This document shows, piece after piece, positions 54,267 to 64,000 of a stretch of 64,000 nt of DNA (positions within the stretch are counted from its first letter, which is position 1; each line of letters starts with the position of its first letter). The notes beneath the pieces were generated by a model. That model worked only from the letters and a program-made list of their open reading frames with translations, had not been told where the DNA came from and searched no databases. Position numbers and translations under genes: made by a program. The stretch comes from Variovorax sp. V93 (GTDB lineage Bacteria > Pseudomonadota > Gammaproteobacteria > Burkholderiales > Burkholderiaceae_C), in assembly GCF_041154485.1 (NCBI RefSeq), contig NZ_AP028669.1, positions 2,976,001 to 3,040,000 of the forward strand, read 5' to 3'.

Positions 54267-55418
54267 ATGAACGACAACACACTTCCTTCCGACCCGAGCA
54301 CGCCCGCAACCCCCGCCTTCGTCGATCCGTGGGAAGCGCTCTCGGCCGCGCCCGACACGTCGGCCACGAGCGCCTGGCTCGATGCGCCCGCCGACGCGGC
54401 CCACCAGTTGGCCGGCTCGGCCGATGCGGCGGCCAGCGGCTTGGAGCTGCACCGCCTCTGGGACGGCTCGATGCCGGTCGAATCCTGGATCAACCAGGGC
54501 CTCGGCTGGGTGGTCGAGCATTTCCGCCCCTTCTTCCAGACCGTGCGCCTGCCCATCGACAGCACGCTGAACTGGGTGCAGGGCCTGCTGACCGGCCTGC
54601 CGACGCTCGCGATGATCGCGTTGATCGGCCTCTTTGCCTGGCAGTTCGCCGGCCGCGCGCTCGCCATCGGCACCACGGTGGCGCTGCTGCTCGTGGCCAT
54701 GCTGGGCATCTGGCCCGAGGCCATGGTGACGCTGTCGCTGGTGCTGACCTCGCTGGTGTTCTGCATGATCATCGGTTTGCCGCTCGGGGTTCTGCTGGCC
54801 AGCAGCGACCGGGCCCAGCGCCTGATGCGCCCGGTGCTCGACGCCATGCAGACCACGCCCGCCTTCGTCTACCTGGTGCCGGTGGTGATGCTGTTCGGCA
54901 TCGGCAACGTGCCGGGCGTGATCGTGACCATCGTCTTCGCGCTGGCACCGCTGGTGCGCCTGACCAACCTGGGCCTGCGCCAGGTGCGGCCCGACCTGAT
55001 CGAGGCCGCGCGCGCCTACGGCGCCTCGCCCTGGCAGATGCTGGTGAAGGTGCAGCTGCCGCTGGCCATGCCCTCGATCATGGCGGGCATCAACCAGGCG
55101 CTGATGCTGTCGCTGTCGATGGTGGTGATCGCCTCGATGATCGCCGTCGGCGGCTTGGGCCAGATGGTGCTGCGCGGCATCGGCCGGCTCGACATGGGCC
55201 TGGCAACCGTGGGCGGCCTGGGCATCGTGCTGCTGGCGATCTCGCTCGACCGGCTCACGCAGGCCATGGGCAAGTCGCGCCGCAGCGCCGGGCGCCGCTG
55301 GTGGCACACCGGGCCAGCCGGCCTGGCGCTGCGCCTGCTGCAGCGCCTCGTGGGCACGCCGTCGCGCGGTGACGGTGCGAGCGAACCCGTTCCCGCCCTC
55401 GCCGCGCAAGCGCAATAA
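54267..55418 (+). CDS. proW: Glycine betaine/proline betaine ABC transporter permease
   Basis: A 383-residue permease. The first ~100 residues are hydrophilic, a long N-terminal tail as in E. coli ProW, with an acidic Thr/Pro/Ala-rich start. Six or seven membrane segments follow, and the coupling loop reads [12 protein letters not shown] near residue 247. The C-terminal ~50 residues are Arg/Ala-rich. It lies between proV and proX. Confidence 0.93.
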   Translation: MNDNTLPSDPSTPATPAFVDPWEALSAAPDTSATSAWLDAPADAAHQLAGSADAAASGLELHRLWDGSMPVESWINQGLGWVVEHFRPFFQTVRLPIDSTLNWVQGLLTGLPTLAMIALIGLFAWQFAGRALAIGTTVALLLVAMLGIWPEAMVTLSLVLTSLVFCMIIGLPLGVLLASSDRAQRLMRPVLDAMQTTPAFVYLVPVVMLFGIGNVPGVIVTIVFALAPLVRLTNLGLRQVRPDLIEAARAYGASPWQMLVKVQLPLAMPSIMAGINQALMLSLSMVVIASMIAVGGLGQMVLRGIGRLDMGLATVGGLGIVLLAISLDRLTQAMGKSRRSAGRRWWHTGPAGLALRLLQRLVGTPSRGDGASEPVPALAAQAQ

Positions 55419-55442
55419 AACCGCCACGCAGGAAATCAACGC

Positions 55443-56450
55443 ATGAAGAAAATCAATCTCATCATCGCCCGCGGCCTGCTGGCGCTCGGTTTCGTCGCCT
55501 TCGGCATGGGCACACAGGCCGCGAATGACCTGCCCGGCCAGGGCGTCACCGTGCAGCCGCTCAAGAGCTCGCTTGCCGAAGAGGCGTTCCAGACGCTGCT
55601 CGTGATGCGCGCGCTCGAAAAGCTGGGCTACACCGCCCTGCCGATGAAAGACCTCGAACCCGCCACCGAGCACCTGGCCATCGCCAACGGCGACGCCACT
55701 TTCATGGCCAACCACTGGAGCCTGCTGCACGCCGACTTCTACAAGAACAGCGGCGGCGACGCCAAGCTGTGGCGCAAGGGCGTGTACTCGGACGGCGCGG
55801 TGCAGGGCTACCTGGTCGATCGCAAGACGGCCGAGCAATACAACATCACCAACATCGCGCAGCTGAAGGACCCGGCCATCGCCAAGTTGTTCGATGCCGA
55901 CGGCGACGGCAAGGCCGACCTGACAGGCTGCAACCCGGGCTGGGGCTGCGAACTGGCGATCGAGAACCACCTGACGGCCTACCAGCTGCGCGACACCGTC
56001 ACGCACAAGCAAGGCAGCTATGCCGCGCTGATGGCCGACACCATCGCGCGCTTCAAGCAGGACAAGCCGGTGCTGTACTACACCTGGACGCCCTACTGGG
56101 TCAGCGCCGTGCTGCGCCCGGGCGCGGACGTGGTGTGGCTGCAGGTGCCCTTCTCGTCCTCCCAGGGCGGCGATGCGGACACCCAGCTTCCCAACGGCAA
56201 GAACTACGGCTTCCAGGCCAACCAGGAGCAGATCGTCGCCAACCGGGCCTTCGTCGAGAAGAACCCGGCCGCCGGCAGGTTGTTCGAGGTGATGAAACTG
56301 CCGATCGGCGACATCAACGCCCAGAACCTGCGCATGAGCCAGGGCGCCAGCACGCAGCAAGACCTGGAGCGCCACACCGATGGTTGGATCAAGGCGCATC
56401 GGCCGCTGTTCGACGGCTGGATCGAGGAAGCCCGGGCGGCGGCGAGGTAG
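55443..56450 (+). CDS. proX: Glycine betaine/proline betaine-binding periplasmic protein
   Basis: A 335-residue binding protein. The signal peptide ends near G-T-Q-A-A. The ligand-cage tryptophans known from E. coli ProX appear in matching places: A-N-H-W-S-L-L-H, N-P-G-W-G-C-E and Y-Y-T-W-T-P-Y-W. The Cys pair in T-G-C-N-P-G-W-G-C is also kept. The sequence looks strikingly like the enterobacterial protein over its whole length. It is last of the proVWX run, 24 nt after proW. Confidence 0.93.
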   Translation: MKKINLIIARGLLALGFVAFGMGTQAANDLPGQGVTVQPLKSSLAEEAFQTLLVMRALEKLGYTALPMKDLEPATEHLAIANGDATFMANHWSLLHADFYKNSGGDAKLWRKGVYSDGAVQGYLVDRKTAEQYNITNIAQLKDPAIAKLFDADGDGKADLTGCNPGWGCELAIENHLTAYQLRDTVTHKQGSYAALMADTIARFKQDKPVLYYTWTPYWVSAVLRPGADVVWLQVPFSSSQGGDADTQLPNGKNYGFQANQEQIVANRAFVEKNPAAGRLFEVMKLPIGDINAQNLRMSQGASTQQDLERHTDGWIKAHRPLFDGWIEEARAAAR

Positions 56451-56506
56451 GCGCGTCGGCTGAGATAATCGGGGGGCGTTCCACACTCCAAAAAACACCC
56501 CCCACC

Positions 56507-58060
56507 ATGACGACCACGATCCAGCAGGCCGACCTGATCGAATCGATCAGCGCCGCGCTGCAGTACATCAGCTACTACCATCCCGCCGACTACATCGCCC
56601 ACCTGGCCCGCGCCTACGAGCGCGAGCAGAGCCCCGCCGCCAAGGACGCCATCGCGCAGATCCTGACCAACAGCAAGATGAGCGCCACGGGCCACCGCCC
56701 GATCTGCCAGGACACCGGCATCGTCAACGTGTTCCTCAAGGTCGGCATGGACGTGCGCTGGGGCGGCTTCACCGGCTCGCTGGACGACGCCATCAACGAA
56801 GGCGTGCGCCGCGGCTACAACCACCCCGACAACACGCTGCGCGCCTCGGTCGTGGCCGACCCCCAGTTCGACCGCAAGAACACCAAGGACAACACGCCCG
56901 CGGTGATCTTCACCGAGATCGTTCCCGGCAACACCGTCGAAGTGACGGTGGCGGCCAAGGGTGGCGGCAGCGAGAACAAGAGCAAGCTGGTCATGCTGAA
57001 CCCCGGCGACAGCGTGGTCGACTGGGTGCTCAAGACCGTGCCGACCATGGGCGCCGGCTGGTGCCCGCCGGGCATGCTGGGCATCGGCATCGGCGGCACG
57101 GCCGAGAAGGCCGCGCTGATGGCCAAGGAAAGCCTGATGGACGACCTCGACATGCACGAGCTGCTGGCCAAGAAGGCCTCGGGCGCCGAGCTCAGCAAGG
57201 TCGAGGCACTGCGCATCGAGCTGTACGAGAAGGTCAATGCGCTGGGCATCGGCGCGCAGGGCCTGGGCGGCCTGGCCACCGTGCTCGACATCAAGATCAA
57301 GATGTACCCCACGCACGCGGCCAGCAAGCCCGTGGCGATGATCCCCAACTGCGCGGCCACGCGGCATGCGCACTTCGTGATGGACGGCAGCGGCGCGGTC
57401 TACCTCGACCCGCCCTCGCTCGATTTGTGGCCCGACGTGAACTGGGCGCCCGACGAGAAGAAGAGCAAGCGCGTCGACCTCGACAAGCTCACGCCCGCCG
57501 AAGTGGCGAGCTGGAAGCCCGGCGACACCCTGCTGCTCAACGGCAAGATGCTCACCGGCCGCGACGCCGCGCACAAGCGCATCCAGGGCATGCTGGCCAA
57601 GGGCGAGAAGCTGCCGGTGGACTTCACCAACCGCGTCATCTACTACGTCGGCCCGGTCGATCCGGTCGGCGACGAAGCCGTGGGCCCCGCCGGCCCCACC
57701 ACCGCCACGCGCATGGACGGTTTCACCGAGATGATGCTGGCCCAGACCGGCCTGATCGCGATGATCGGCAAGGCCGAGCGCGGCCCCGTCGCCATCGAGG
57801 CGATCAAGAAGCACAAGAGCGCCTACCTCATGGCCGTGGGCGGCGCCGCCTACCTCGTGAGCAAGGCCATCAAGACCGCCAAGGTGGTGGGCTTCGAGGA
57901 CCTCGGCATGGAAGCCATCTATGAATTCGACGTGGTCGACATGCCCGTGACGGTGGCGGTCGATGCCGGCGGCACCAGCGCGCACATCACCGGCCCGGCC
58001 GAGTGGCAGAAGCGCATTGCGAGCGGCGAGTTCAAGACCATCATGATGGAAGAGGCTTGA
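56507..58060 (+). CDS. fumA: Fumarate hydratase class I, iron-sulfur type
   Basis: Oxygen-sensitive [4Fe-4S] fumarase. The 517-residue protein has cluster cysteines C67 (R-P-I-C-Q-D-T-G), C186 (G-A-G-W-C-P-P-G) and C282 (I-P-N-C-A-A-T-R-H), with spacing close to that of E. coli FumA. The C-terminal beta domain follows from about residue 340. A GATAAT hexamer about 40 nt upstream could be a -10 element. The TGA stop overlaps the murI TTG start, so the two are probably coupled. Confidence 0.93.
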   Translation: MTTTIQQADLIESISAALQYISYYHPADYIAHLARAYEREQSPAAKDAIAQILTNSKMSATGHRPICQDTGIVNVFLKVGMDVRWGGFTGSLDDAINEGVRRGYNHPDNTLRASVVADPQFDRKNTKDNTPAVIFTEIVPGNTVEVTVAAKGGGSENKSKLVMLNPGDSVVDWVLKTVPTMGAGWCPPGMLGIGIGGTAEKAALMAKESLMDDLDMHELLAKKASGAELSKVEALRIELYEKVNALGIGAQGLGGLATVLDIKIKMYPTHAASKPVAMIPNCAATRHAHFVMDGSGAVYLDPPSLDLWPDVNWAPDEKKSKRVDLDKLTPAEVASWKPGDTLLLNGKMLTGRDAAHKRIQGMLAKGEKLPVDFTNRVIYYVGPVDPVGDEAVGPAGPTTATRMDGFTEMMLAQTGLIAMIGKAERGPVAIEAIKKHKSAYLMAVGGAAYLVSKAIKTAKVVGFEDLGMEAIYEFDVVDMPVTVAVDAGGTSAHITGPAEWQKRIASGEFKTIMMEEA

Positions 58061-58851
58061 GCAACCCGGTCGGCGTCTTCGACAGCGGCGTCGGCGGGCT
58101 CAGCGTGCTGGCCGCGCTGCGCGCCGAGCTGCCGCACGAGCGCTTCGTGTACTTTGCCGACACCGCCTTCGCGCCCTACGGCGAGCGCGGCGACGGCTAC
58201 GTGATCGAGCGCTCGCGCAAGGTGGCCGAACAACTGATGGCCGAGCACGGCATCAAGGCGCTGGTGGTGGCCTGCAACACGGCCACCACGGCGGCGATCC
58301 ACCTGCTGCGCGCCGAGCATCCGGCGCTGCCCATCGTGGGCCTGGAGCCTGCGCTCAAGCCCGCGGTGGCGACCAGCCGCACCGGCCACATCGCGGTGAT
58401 GGCCACGCGCGGGACACTGGCGAGTGCCAAATACGCGGCCCTGCGCGACTCTTTCGGAGGGGCGGCCGATGTCCGTCCCGTGCCATGCGACGGACTCGTG
58501 AAGGCGATCGAGGGCTTCGACACCGCCGCCATCACGCAACTCTGCGCCCGCTACATGGCCGAAGCCGGTCCTTTGGGCGACGCACCCGGCCAGGTCGATA
58601 CCGTGGTGCTCGGCTGCACGCACTACCCGCTCGTGAAGAGTGAACTCCAGCGCCATGCGCCGCCCGCGCTGCGTTTCATCGACACCGGCGCGCCGGTCGC
58701 GCAGCAGACCCGGCGCGTGCTGGCTTCGCTCGGCCGCCTCGCGCCAAGCGGTGAAGGCGGACTGGTCCTGCAAGGCAGCGGCGATGCGGCCGTGCTCGAA
58801 GCCGCCGCCGCGCACTGGCTGCAACAGCCCCAAGCTGCTCCGGCCGCCTGA
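58057..58851 (+). CDS. murI: Glutamate racemase
   Basis: Provides D-glutamate for peptidoglycan. The 264-residue protein has the acid/base pair region V-F-D9-S-G-V-G-G, C73 in V-A-C-N-T-A-T-T, and C187-T-H189 in V-V-L-G-C-T-H-Y-P. No ATG or GTG lies at the right place. The start is TTG at 58057, overlapping the fumA stop as TTGA and giving (M)SNPVGVFDSG, the usual family head. The weak start suggests translation depends on fumA. Confidence 0.93.
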   Translation: MSNPVGVFDSGVGGLSVLAALRAELPHERFVYFADTAFAPYGERGDGYVIERSRKVAEQLMAEHGIKALVVACNTATTAAIHLLRAEHPALPIVGLEPALKPAVATSRTGHIAVMATRGTLASAKYAALRDSFGGAADVRPVPCDGLVKAIEGFDTAAITQLCARYMAEAGPLGDAPGQVDTVVLGCTHYPLVKSELQRHAPPALRFIDTGAPVAQQTRRVLASLGRLAPSGEGGLVLQGSGDAAVLEAAAAHWLQQPQAAPAA

Positions 58852-58869
58852 AGCCGACCCGACAACAAC

Positions 58870-59652
58870 ATGCGTCTTCGTCCTTTGCGCTGCGCCCTGT
58901 TGCTGCTTGGCCTCTCGGCAGCGAGCCTCGGCCATGCGGCCTGCGAGAGCGGCCTTGCCGAGCGCATGCATGCCAAGCTCCATCCGAACCGCCCGCTCGA
59001 CGAGCGGCTGGCCGCCTGCAAGCTCTGGCCGGCCTTTCCGGGCCGCAGCATCGTGGTGCTGCCGGTGCCGCGCGAAACCAGCAGCACGGGCGCCAAGGTC
59101 TTCGACCTGGAGCTGCTGCTGATCCAGCGGCCCGACAACGGCAACACCGAGCGCGACACGGTGATCGGCCGCATCTTGCAGCCCGAGGCGCTCGACGAAG
59201 ACGCCGCCACCGCCATCCAGGACATCCGCATCGACACCTCGCGTTATGTGCTGTCGTCCGACACGCGCGCCTTCGGGCTGCGCGTGCGCTACAGGGGCAC
59301 GGCGCCGGGCAGCAAGGCGGCAAGCGAAACCATCCGCCTCTATGTGCACCACGGCAGCAAGCTGCGCCAGGTGCTGCAGGAGATCGAACTCGACCACGAC
59401 AGCGGCGAATGGGACAGCAGCTGCACCGGCCGCTTCGAACAGCTTCGCACGATGCTGTCGGTCGGCAAGTCGGCGAGCAACGGCTATGCCGACCTGCAGC
59501 TGTCGCGCACGCTGGTGCAGAGCCGCGCACAGATGCAGGAGGACCAGGGCTGCACCGAAAAGGCCATGCCCGCGCACTTCAATACGGTGACGCTGCGCTA
59601 CGACGGCGAGCGCTACCGCGTGCCCAAGTCGCTGCGGCAGCAGATGCCCTGA
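58870..59652 (+). CDS. Hypothetical secreted protein downstream of murI
   Basis: A 260-residue protein with a clear signal peptide (MRLRPLRCALLLLGLSAASL then G-H-A, cut near residue 23). The mature part has several cysteines (C25, C50, and two later, near S-S-C-T-G-R and Q-G-C-T-E-K) that could form disulfides, and is mixed alpha/beta with no membrane segment. I do not recognise a family. It begins 18 nt after murI and is probably co-transcribed. Confidence 0.7.
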   Translation: MRLRPLRCALLLLGLSAASLGHAACESGLAERMHAKLHPNRPLDERLAACKLWPAFPGRSIVVLPVPRETSSTGAKVFDLELLLIQRPDNGNTERDTVIGRILQPEALDEDAATAIQDIRIDTSRYVLSSDTRAFGLRVRYRGTAPGSKAASETIRLYVHHGSKLRQVLQEIELDHDSGEWDSSCTGRFEQLRTMLSVGKSASNGYADLQLSRTLVQSRAQMQEDQGCTEKAMPAHFNTVTLRYDGERYRVPKSLRQQMP

Positions 59653-59662
59653 GCCGTCCGGT

Positions 59663-60964
59663 TCAGGCGCTGCGCAGCGCGGCCGCCCTGCCACGCGCCA
59701 TGTCGATCGGCAGCAACAGCAGCAGCCCTGCAACGAACAGCGCTGCGGTCGAGAGAATCGCGATGCGCTGGTTGCCGCCCGCGGCCCAGGTGATGGCGCC
59801 GAACATCAGCGGACCGATGATGCCTGCGAGCCGCGTCGCAAAGGTCCAGAGCCCGAAGAACTCCGCAAGCTGCCGCGGCGGCGCGAGGTAGCCCGTCATC
59901 GCGCGGCCGGCCGACTGGCTCGAGCCCATCGCGAGCCCCGCAATGGCGGCGGCCCACCAGAAGGTGCCCTTGGTGGTCGCCATCGCGGCAATCACGCAGA
60001 CCGCGATCCATGCCACCAGCGTGCCGGCCAGCGAAATCTTGTGGCCGACGCGGTCCTGCACGTAGCCGAAGCCGAAGGCGCCGACGGCGGCCGCAATGTT
60101 GAGCACGAAGATCAGCACCATGGTCTCGCTCGCCACGAAGCCGATGACCTGCTCGGCATAGATGGCCGCGAGCGTGATGGCCACCGCCACGCCGCCCTGG
60201 TAGCAGACGGTGCAGACCAGCAGCTGCATGAAATCGCGGTAGGCGCGGGCCTGCCTGAAGGTGGCGCGCAATTGCTGCCACGCGCCCGCCGAACTGCCGG
60301 CCGTGCGGGGCTGCGCACGCTCGGGCAGGAGCGCAAAGGTGGCGCAGGCGGCAGCACCGTAGATGGCCGCCGTGATCAGCATCGTGACCGGAACGAAGTG
60401 CGACGCAGGCAGCCCTTTCGCCTGGGCCGACAGCACGTAGGCCAGGCACAGCCCGAGCGCCAGCATGCCGCCGACGTAGCCGAAACTCCAGCCCCATCCG
60501 CTGACCTTGCCCATGCCCTCGGCGGTCGCGAGTTCAGGCAGGAAGGCACCGGTCAGCGACTCGCCATACGAATAGAAGGTGTTGGAGACGATGATCAGCG
60601 CCATCGCAACCGCAACGCCCATGGGCCCGGCAAATCTCGGCGTGGATGCGAGCGCGGCCGTGGCAAGTACGCAGCCCAGCGTCGCCACGGCGAGCACGCG
60701 CTTCTTGGCGGCGCGCCGGTCGGCCCAGGCGCCGATCGCGGGCATCGACAGCATGACGACGGCGTAGGACGCGCTGAGCGCCGCAGTCCAGGCGAAGGCG
60801 GCCCATGGCGCTCCCTTGGCGATGCCGCCCACGAAATAGGCCGCAAACACGGCCGTGATGACGACCGTGGTGTAGCCCGAATTGGCAAAGTCGTACATCG
60901 CCCAGCCGAACACCTCGCGCTTGCGCACGCCGGCATTCAGGGCAGATGACGGAAACAGCGCCAT
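59663..60964 (-). CDS. MFS transporter, UMF1 (Atg22-like) family
   Basis: A polytopic carrier of about 433 residues with 11-12 hydrophobic segments. The head K-R-E-V-F-G-W-A-M-Y-D-F-A-N-S-G-Y is the UMF1 signature, and W-G-W-S-F-G-Y-V-G-G-M-L near residue 160 is also typical. Substrate unknown; relatives may export amino acids or small metabolites. Two in-frame ATGs are possible (60964 and 60982); I prefer the first because the longer N-terminus, M-I-I-R-R-R, is unusual. It converges on the secreted-protein gene. Confidence 0.83.
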   Translation of the reverse strand: MALFPSSALNAGVRKREVFGWAMYDFANSGYTTVVITAVFAAYFVGGIAKGAPWAAFAWTAALSASYAVVMLSMPAIGAWADRRAAKKRVLAVATLGCVLATAALASTPRFAGPMGVAVAMALIIVSNTFYSYGESLTGAFLPELATAEGMGKVSGWGWSFGYVGGMLALGLCLAYVLSAQAKGLPASHFVPVTMLITAAIYGAAACATFALLPERAQPRTAGSSAGAWQQLRATFRQARAYRDFMQLLVCTVCYQGGVAVAITLAAIYAEQVIGFVASETMVLIFVLNIAAAVGAFGFGYVQDRVGHKISLAGTLVAWIAVCVIAAMATTKGTFWWAAAIAGLAMGSSQSAGRAMTGYLAPPRQLAEFFGLWTFATRLAGIIGPLMFGAITWAAGGNQRIAILSTAALFVAGLLLLLPIDMARGRAAALRSA

Positions 60965-61015
60965 GCGGCGACGGATGATCAACCGGGCGCCAGGCGCAGC
61001 CTCGGCCCGATCGGA

Positions 61016-61654
61016 TCAGTGCAGGTGGCGCGGGCGGCGGCCGCCCCCATGCCCACCGCCGCTGCCGCTGCCACTGCCGCCGGTGCCGCGCGGCCGCTTG
61101 CCGATTTCGAGCGAATTCACGAGCGCATCGAAGCGGTCGCTGAACAGGCGGTCGATCTCGGACACGACGCCACCGAGCTCGGCGCCATCGAAGTGGCGCT
61201 CCATCAGGTTGACGACGTCTTCCACCAGCAGGTCGCGCTGCACTTGCATGATCGCGGCCGGATTGGGGCCGACGAACAGCATCAGGAAGTCGTCGCGCGA
61301 TTCTTCGTCGGGATCGCCCTCTTCCTCGTCGAAGTCGGTGTCATAGAAGGTGACCTCGATGGCGGCGCCGCGCTCGGACAGCTCGTTCAGGGCCATGCAC
61401 ATCTCGTCGAGCGCCTGGCGAAAGTCTTCGTCGCCCGGCACCGTCCAGCAGATCTGGAGCATGTGGTCCTTCTGCTCGAAGCGGATGCCGGGTTCTTCTT
61501 CGTAGGTGCTCGTCGCGCCGTCGGCCAGCGACTTGGCACCCGCATAAGCCCACAGCGGCTTGAGCGCTTCCTGGATCTGGTCGAAGCCGACGTCGGAGCG
61601 CAAAGGCACGTCGCCGTGCACATGGATTTCAAATGGAGCGTTGTAACGAGGCAT
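61016..61654 (-). CDS. Conserved hypothetical protein with Gly/His-rich tail (DUF6806-like)
   Basis: A 212-residue acidic soluble protein starting MPRYNAPFEIHVHGDVPLRS, with Y-E-E-E-P-G-I-R-F near residue 51 and an acidic loop D-F-D-E-E-E-G-D-P-D-E-E near 107. The last 25 residues are Gly/Ser/His/Arg-rich low complexity. I believe it is DUF6806 but cannot confirm. AAGGGAG lies 8 nt before the ATG. It begins 22 nt after tRNA-Leu on the same strand, so it may share the tRNA transcript. Confidence 0.7.
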   Translation of the reverse strand: MPRYNAPFEIHVHGDVPLRSDVGFDQIQEALKPLWAYAGAKSLADGATSTYEEEPGIRFEQKDHMLQICWTVPGDEDFRQALDEMCMALNELSERGAAIEVTFYDTDFDEEEGDPDEESRDDFLMLFVGPNPAAIMQVQRDLLVEDVVNLMERHFDGAELGGVVSEIDRLFSDRFDALVNSLEIGKRPRGTGGSGSGSGGGHGGGRRPRHLH

Positions 61655-61676
61655 GGAGTGCTCCCTTGTCTAAATG

Positions 61677-61768
61677 TGGTGCCCGGAACGGGGATCGAAC
61701 CCGTATGCCCCGATTAAGGAAGCGGCGGATTTTAAGTCCGATGTGTCTACCAATTTCACCATCCGGGC
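61677..61768 (-). tRNA. tRNA-Leu (anticodon TAA)
   Basis: A class II tRNA with a long variable arm. The acceptor stem is GCCCGGA/TCCGGGC, the anticodon stem CGGA/TCCG holds the loop CTTAAAA (anticodon TAA, reading TTA), and the T arm contains GGGTTCGATCCCC. The 3' CCA is encoded (61679-61677). It reads a codon that is rare in GC-rich genomes. Confidence 0.96.
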
Positions 61769-61805
61769 CTCGGGTTGAACATCGACGATAACCCAAACGA
61801 AACGG

Positions 61806-61840
61806 GCCCCGGCAACGCAGGTTGGCGGGGCTGGTTTTTT
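61806..61840 (+). terminator. Terminator-like hairpin on the plus strand between tRNA-Leu and tRNA-Cys
   Basis: GCCCCGGCAAC/GTTGGCGGGGC with a short loop and one internal mismatch, followed on the plus strand by TGGTTTTTT. No plus-strand gene precedes it, while the flanking tRNAs run on the minus strand, where the following sequence is only weakly T-rich. It may stop antisense transcription or act weakly on the tRNA transcript. Confidence 0.5.
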
Positions 61841-61878
61841 CGATGGAGGGCGGATCGAACTTGATCAGAGGGAGAGGG

Positions 61879-61952
61879 TGGAGGCGCGACCCGGAGTCGA
61901 ACCGGGCTAGACGGATTTGCAATCCGTTGCATAACCGCTTTGCTATCGCGCC
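61879..61952 (-). tRNA. tRNA-Cys (anticodon GCA)
   Basis: A 74-nt tRNA with encoded CCA. The acceptor is GGCGCGA/TCGCGCC with discriminator T73, a tRNA-Cys identity base. The anticodon loop TTGCAAA has GCA, and the T arm has GGTTCGACTCC. It lies between the tRNA-Gly and tRNA-Leu genes on the same strand. Confidence 0.96.
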
Positions 61953-61983
61953 ACGCTGCTGAAAACGAAATTGAATTCGCGAA

Positions 61984-62010
61984 AAAAAGGGAAGCAGTGC
62001 TTCCCTTTTT
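61984..62010 (-). terminator. Symmetric terminator hairpin between tRNA-Gly and tRNA-Cys
   Basis: A 13-bp perfect inverted repeat AAAAAGGGAAGCA/TGCTTCCCTTTTT around a single base. On the minus strand GGGAAGCA...TGCTTCCC is followed by seven T residues. It should act after tRNA-Gly and, being symmetric, also on plus-strand transcripts. It would uncouple tRNA-Gly from the tRNAs that follow unless read-through is common. Confidence 0.8.
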
Positions 62011-62016
62011 CAAAAC

Positions 62017-62092
62017 TGGAGCGGGAAAAGAGTCTCGAACTCTCGACCTCAACCTTGGCAAGGTTGCGCTCTACCAACTGAGCTATTCCCGC
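62017..62092 (-). tRNA. tRNA-Gly (anticodon GCC)
   Basis: A 76-nt tRNA with encoded CCA. The acceptor is GCGGGAA/TTCCCGC, the D arm has AGCTCAGTTGGTAGAGC, the anticodon loop TTGCCAA has GCC, and the T arm is GAGAGTTCGAGACTCTT. It is first of the three tRNA genes downstream of a good promoter. Confidence 0.97.
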
Positions 62093-62106
62093 GTTTCGAG
62101 CCTCGA

Positions 62107-62136
62107 ATTATAGAACACTTTTTCGGGGCTCGGCAA
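62107..62136 (-). promoter_or_regulatory. Sigma-70 promoter of the tRNA cluster
   Basis: On the minus strand TTGCCG, an 18-bp spacer and TATAAT (62136 to 62107), 15 nt upstream of tRNA-Gly and 11 nt after the lon stop codon. It drives tRNA-Gly independently of lon. Confidence 0.75.
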
Positions 62137-62146
62137 GTTCTGTCGA

Positions 62147-64000
<1,854 letters not shown>

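Noticed and set aside
52679..55372. An 897-codon frame through the proVWX region
   Set aside because: It is a shifted-frame shadow of proV and proW; the real genes keep all ABC transporter motifs.
53997..56498. An 833-codon minus-strand frame opposite proW and proX
   Set aside because: His/Gln/Arg-rich with no fold marks, opposite well-defined genes.

Overview
The window is a gene-dense, GC-rich (roughly two-thirds GC) stretch of chromosome. The gene families and the zapA/6S RNA arrangement point to a betaproteobacterium of the Comamonadaceae, most likely Variovorax or a close relative. This is inferred from protein family resemblance and codon use; no database search was possible. Both ends are cut genes: the 3' end of mfd on the left and the 3' two-thirds of lon on the right. 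I saw no insertion sequence, prophage, integrase, CRISPR array or origin, so this reads as core chromosome.

Layout. 1-5.9 kb: mfd, serB and an Ldh-family dehydrogenase coupled by ATGA overlaps, then small conserved proteins, a PLP aminotransferase, nth and an SDR. 6-10.7 kb (minus strand): an AraC-type regulator behind cobC-cobS-cobT-cobQ, the late nucleotide-loop and amidation steps of cobalamin synthesis. 10.8-19 kb: a three-part RND efflux operon headed by a lipase-like protein and divergent from a LysR regulator. This is the architecture of the Burkholderia llpE-bpeE-bpeF-oprC / ceoAB-opcM locus. The lipase-like protein has lost its nucleophile serine and apparently its histidine. 19-30.2 kb: OsmC, then cidAB at the tail of a long minus-strand operon btuB-cobB-cobU-btuF-btuC-btuD-cobO-cbiB-cobD, headed by a clear cobalamin riboswitch. 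30.2-32.4 kb: a ZapB-like coiled coil, zapA, 6S RNA with its terminator, a TSUP permease and a universal stress protein that may be leaderless. 32.6-39.2 kb: a serine hydrolase, then a malonate-use module (GntR regulator, malonyl-CoA decarboxylase, a Bug-type solute-binding protein, malonyl-CoA synthetase) with a palindromic operator. 39.3-52.4 kb: lgt, two SDR or SDR-like oxidoreductases beside divergent LysR genes, a further LysR gene divergent from ilvD, a cytochrome c, acs, a YqhA-like membrane protein and fumC. 52.6-60.9 kb: a consensus sigma-70 promoter and about 380 nt of structured leader before proVWX, then fumA, murI, a secreted unknown and an MFS carrier. 61-64 kb: a conserved unknown, tRNA-Leu(TAA), tRNA-Cys(GCA), tRNA-Gly(GCC) and lon.

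How it works together. The two cob loci with BtuBFCD cover import of corrinoids, adenosylation, amidation, aminopropanol attachment and nucleotide-loop assembly. No corrin-ring methyltransferases are present here, so within this window the pathway is salvage and finishing. The malonate module would bring in malonate, activate it to malonyl-CoA and decarboxylate it to acetyl-CoA; acs is a separate source of acetyl-CoA. Fumarases of both classes flank the glycine-betaine transporter.

Most of the window is ordinary core metabolism. The items most worth following are the catalytically dead LlpE-like protein, the proVWX leader, the 52-nt near-perfect palindrome upstream of acs, and the leaderless candidate.
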